From assembly GCA_012519515.1 (NCBI GenBank), contig JAAYQC010000136.1:1-32859 (forward strand): a DNA stretch of 32,859 nt. Direction: 5' to 3'. The notes under the pieces are model-generated. The model was not told the DNA's origin, ran no database searches, and worked only from the letters and a program-made list of their open reading frames with translations. Position numbers and translations under genes: made by a program. This document shows, one piece after another, positions 32,721-32,859 of the stretch (position 1 is the stretch's first letter; each line of letters begins with the position of its first letter). The stretch is from Bacteroidales bacterium (GTDB taxonomy: Bacteria; Bacteroidota; Bacteroidia; Bacteroidales; VadinHA17).

Positions 32721-32859
32721 TGACACCCCTGGAAAAGGGAATTTTAGCTGACATTTCGGCATATTGACCCCTTTGGTAATCGTTGTGTTTATTCCTTTGC
32801 AGAAAAAAATATACGATGGCAAGAAGGATAATAGAAATGGAAATTAAGAAACAGATTGA
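32721..32859 (+). mobile_element. Possible left end of an IS21-type insertion sequence, partial
   Basis: The sequence changes character near 32721. Three TGAC-containing repeats occur within 50 bp (TTGACACCCCTGG at 32720, CTGACATTTCGG at 32748, TTGACCCCTTTGG at 32764), recalling the repeated sites at IS21-family ends, and a reading frame starts at 32816. The right part is beyond the window. If real, it lies about 200 bp upstream of susC. The 32562-32720 stretch between the susC promoter and this point is AT-rich with no gene seen. Confidence 0.35.
32816..32859 (+). CDS. 5' end of a gene, possibly an IS21 IstA-type transposase, partial
   Basis: Open frame beginning MARRIIEMEIKKQI and running off the right edge. 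The basic start followed by M.IK.I resembles the HTH N-terminus of some IS21-family transposases, but 14 residues are too few to be sure. It could also be another DNA-binding protein. Confidence 0.35.
   Translation, partial: MARRIIEMEIKKQI

Overview
The window is a chromosomal segment from a member of the Bacteroidota, most likely Bacteroidales or a close relative. Supporting evidence: a SusC/SusD outer-membrane pair, a type III glutamine synthetase of the Bacteroides length, a DUF2851 protein, a PorE-like component of type IX secretion, Bacteroidota-type PurM, RF1 and LptC, and repeated use of the Bacteroidota -7 promoter element TAnnTTTG upstream of genes. No rRNA, tRNA or CRISPR array was seen.

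Layout. 1-887 (-): N-terminal three quarters of sucC, cut by the left edge. 989-1537 (+): SpoU/TrmH RNA methyltransferase, convergent with a large TPR lipoprotein (1553-3268, -) whose terminator lies inside the methyltransferase reading frame. 3396-6670 (-): deoxynucleoside kinase, pnp and rpsO, with terminators after rpsO and after pnp. 6989-8311 (-): DUF2851 protein. 8417-13549 (-): pyrF, prfA, purM and a PorE-like TPR/beta-propeller/OmpA protein; porE and purM overlap by ATGA. 13669-15858 (-): glutamine synthetase III, divergent from a PpiD/SurA-like foldase (16164-18281, +).

18282-22041 is the accessory-looking part. It holds low-complexity tandem repeats (including a G-rich heptamer array touching a stop codon), an orphan MacB/FtsX-type permease (18698-21064, -) with a possible sigma-54 promoter and upstream dyads, a 33-bp tandem repeat, two copies of a palindrome-ended 150-bp element, and what reads as a decayed 3' fragment of a sigma-54 response regulator. 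22042-27578 (+) returns to housekeeping and envelope genes: mfd, lptC and a CNNM/CorC transporter; the last two look leaderless. 27723-32522 (-) is a susC-susD operon ended by a strong terminator. The right edge (about 32721-32859) resembles the end of an IS21-type element with the first codons of a transposase.

Functionally the window combines core metabolism (TCA, pyrimidine, purine, nitrogen assimilation), RNA and translation functions (S15, PNPase, RF1, RNA methylation), repair (Mfd) and envelope biogenesis (LptC, PpiD, PorE-like, TPR lipoprotein, SusCD). I found no clearly new multi-gene system. The most unusual material is the repeat-rich, decaying regulator/permease locus at 18.3-22.0 kb and the promoter architecture.
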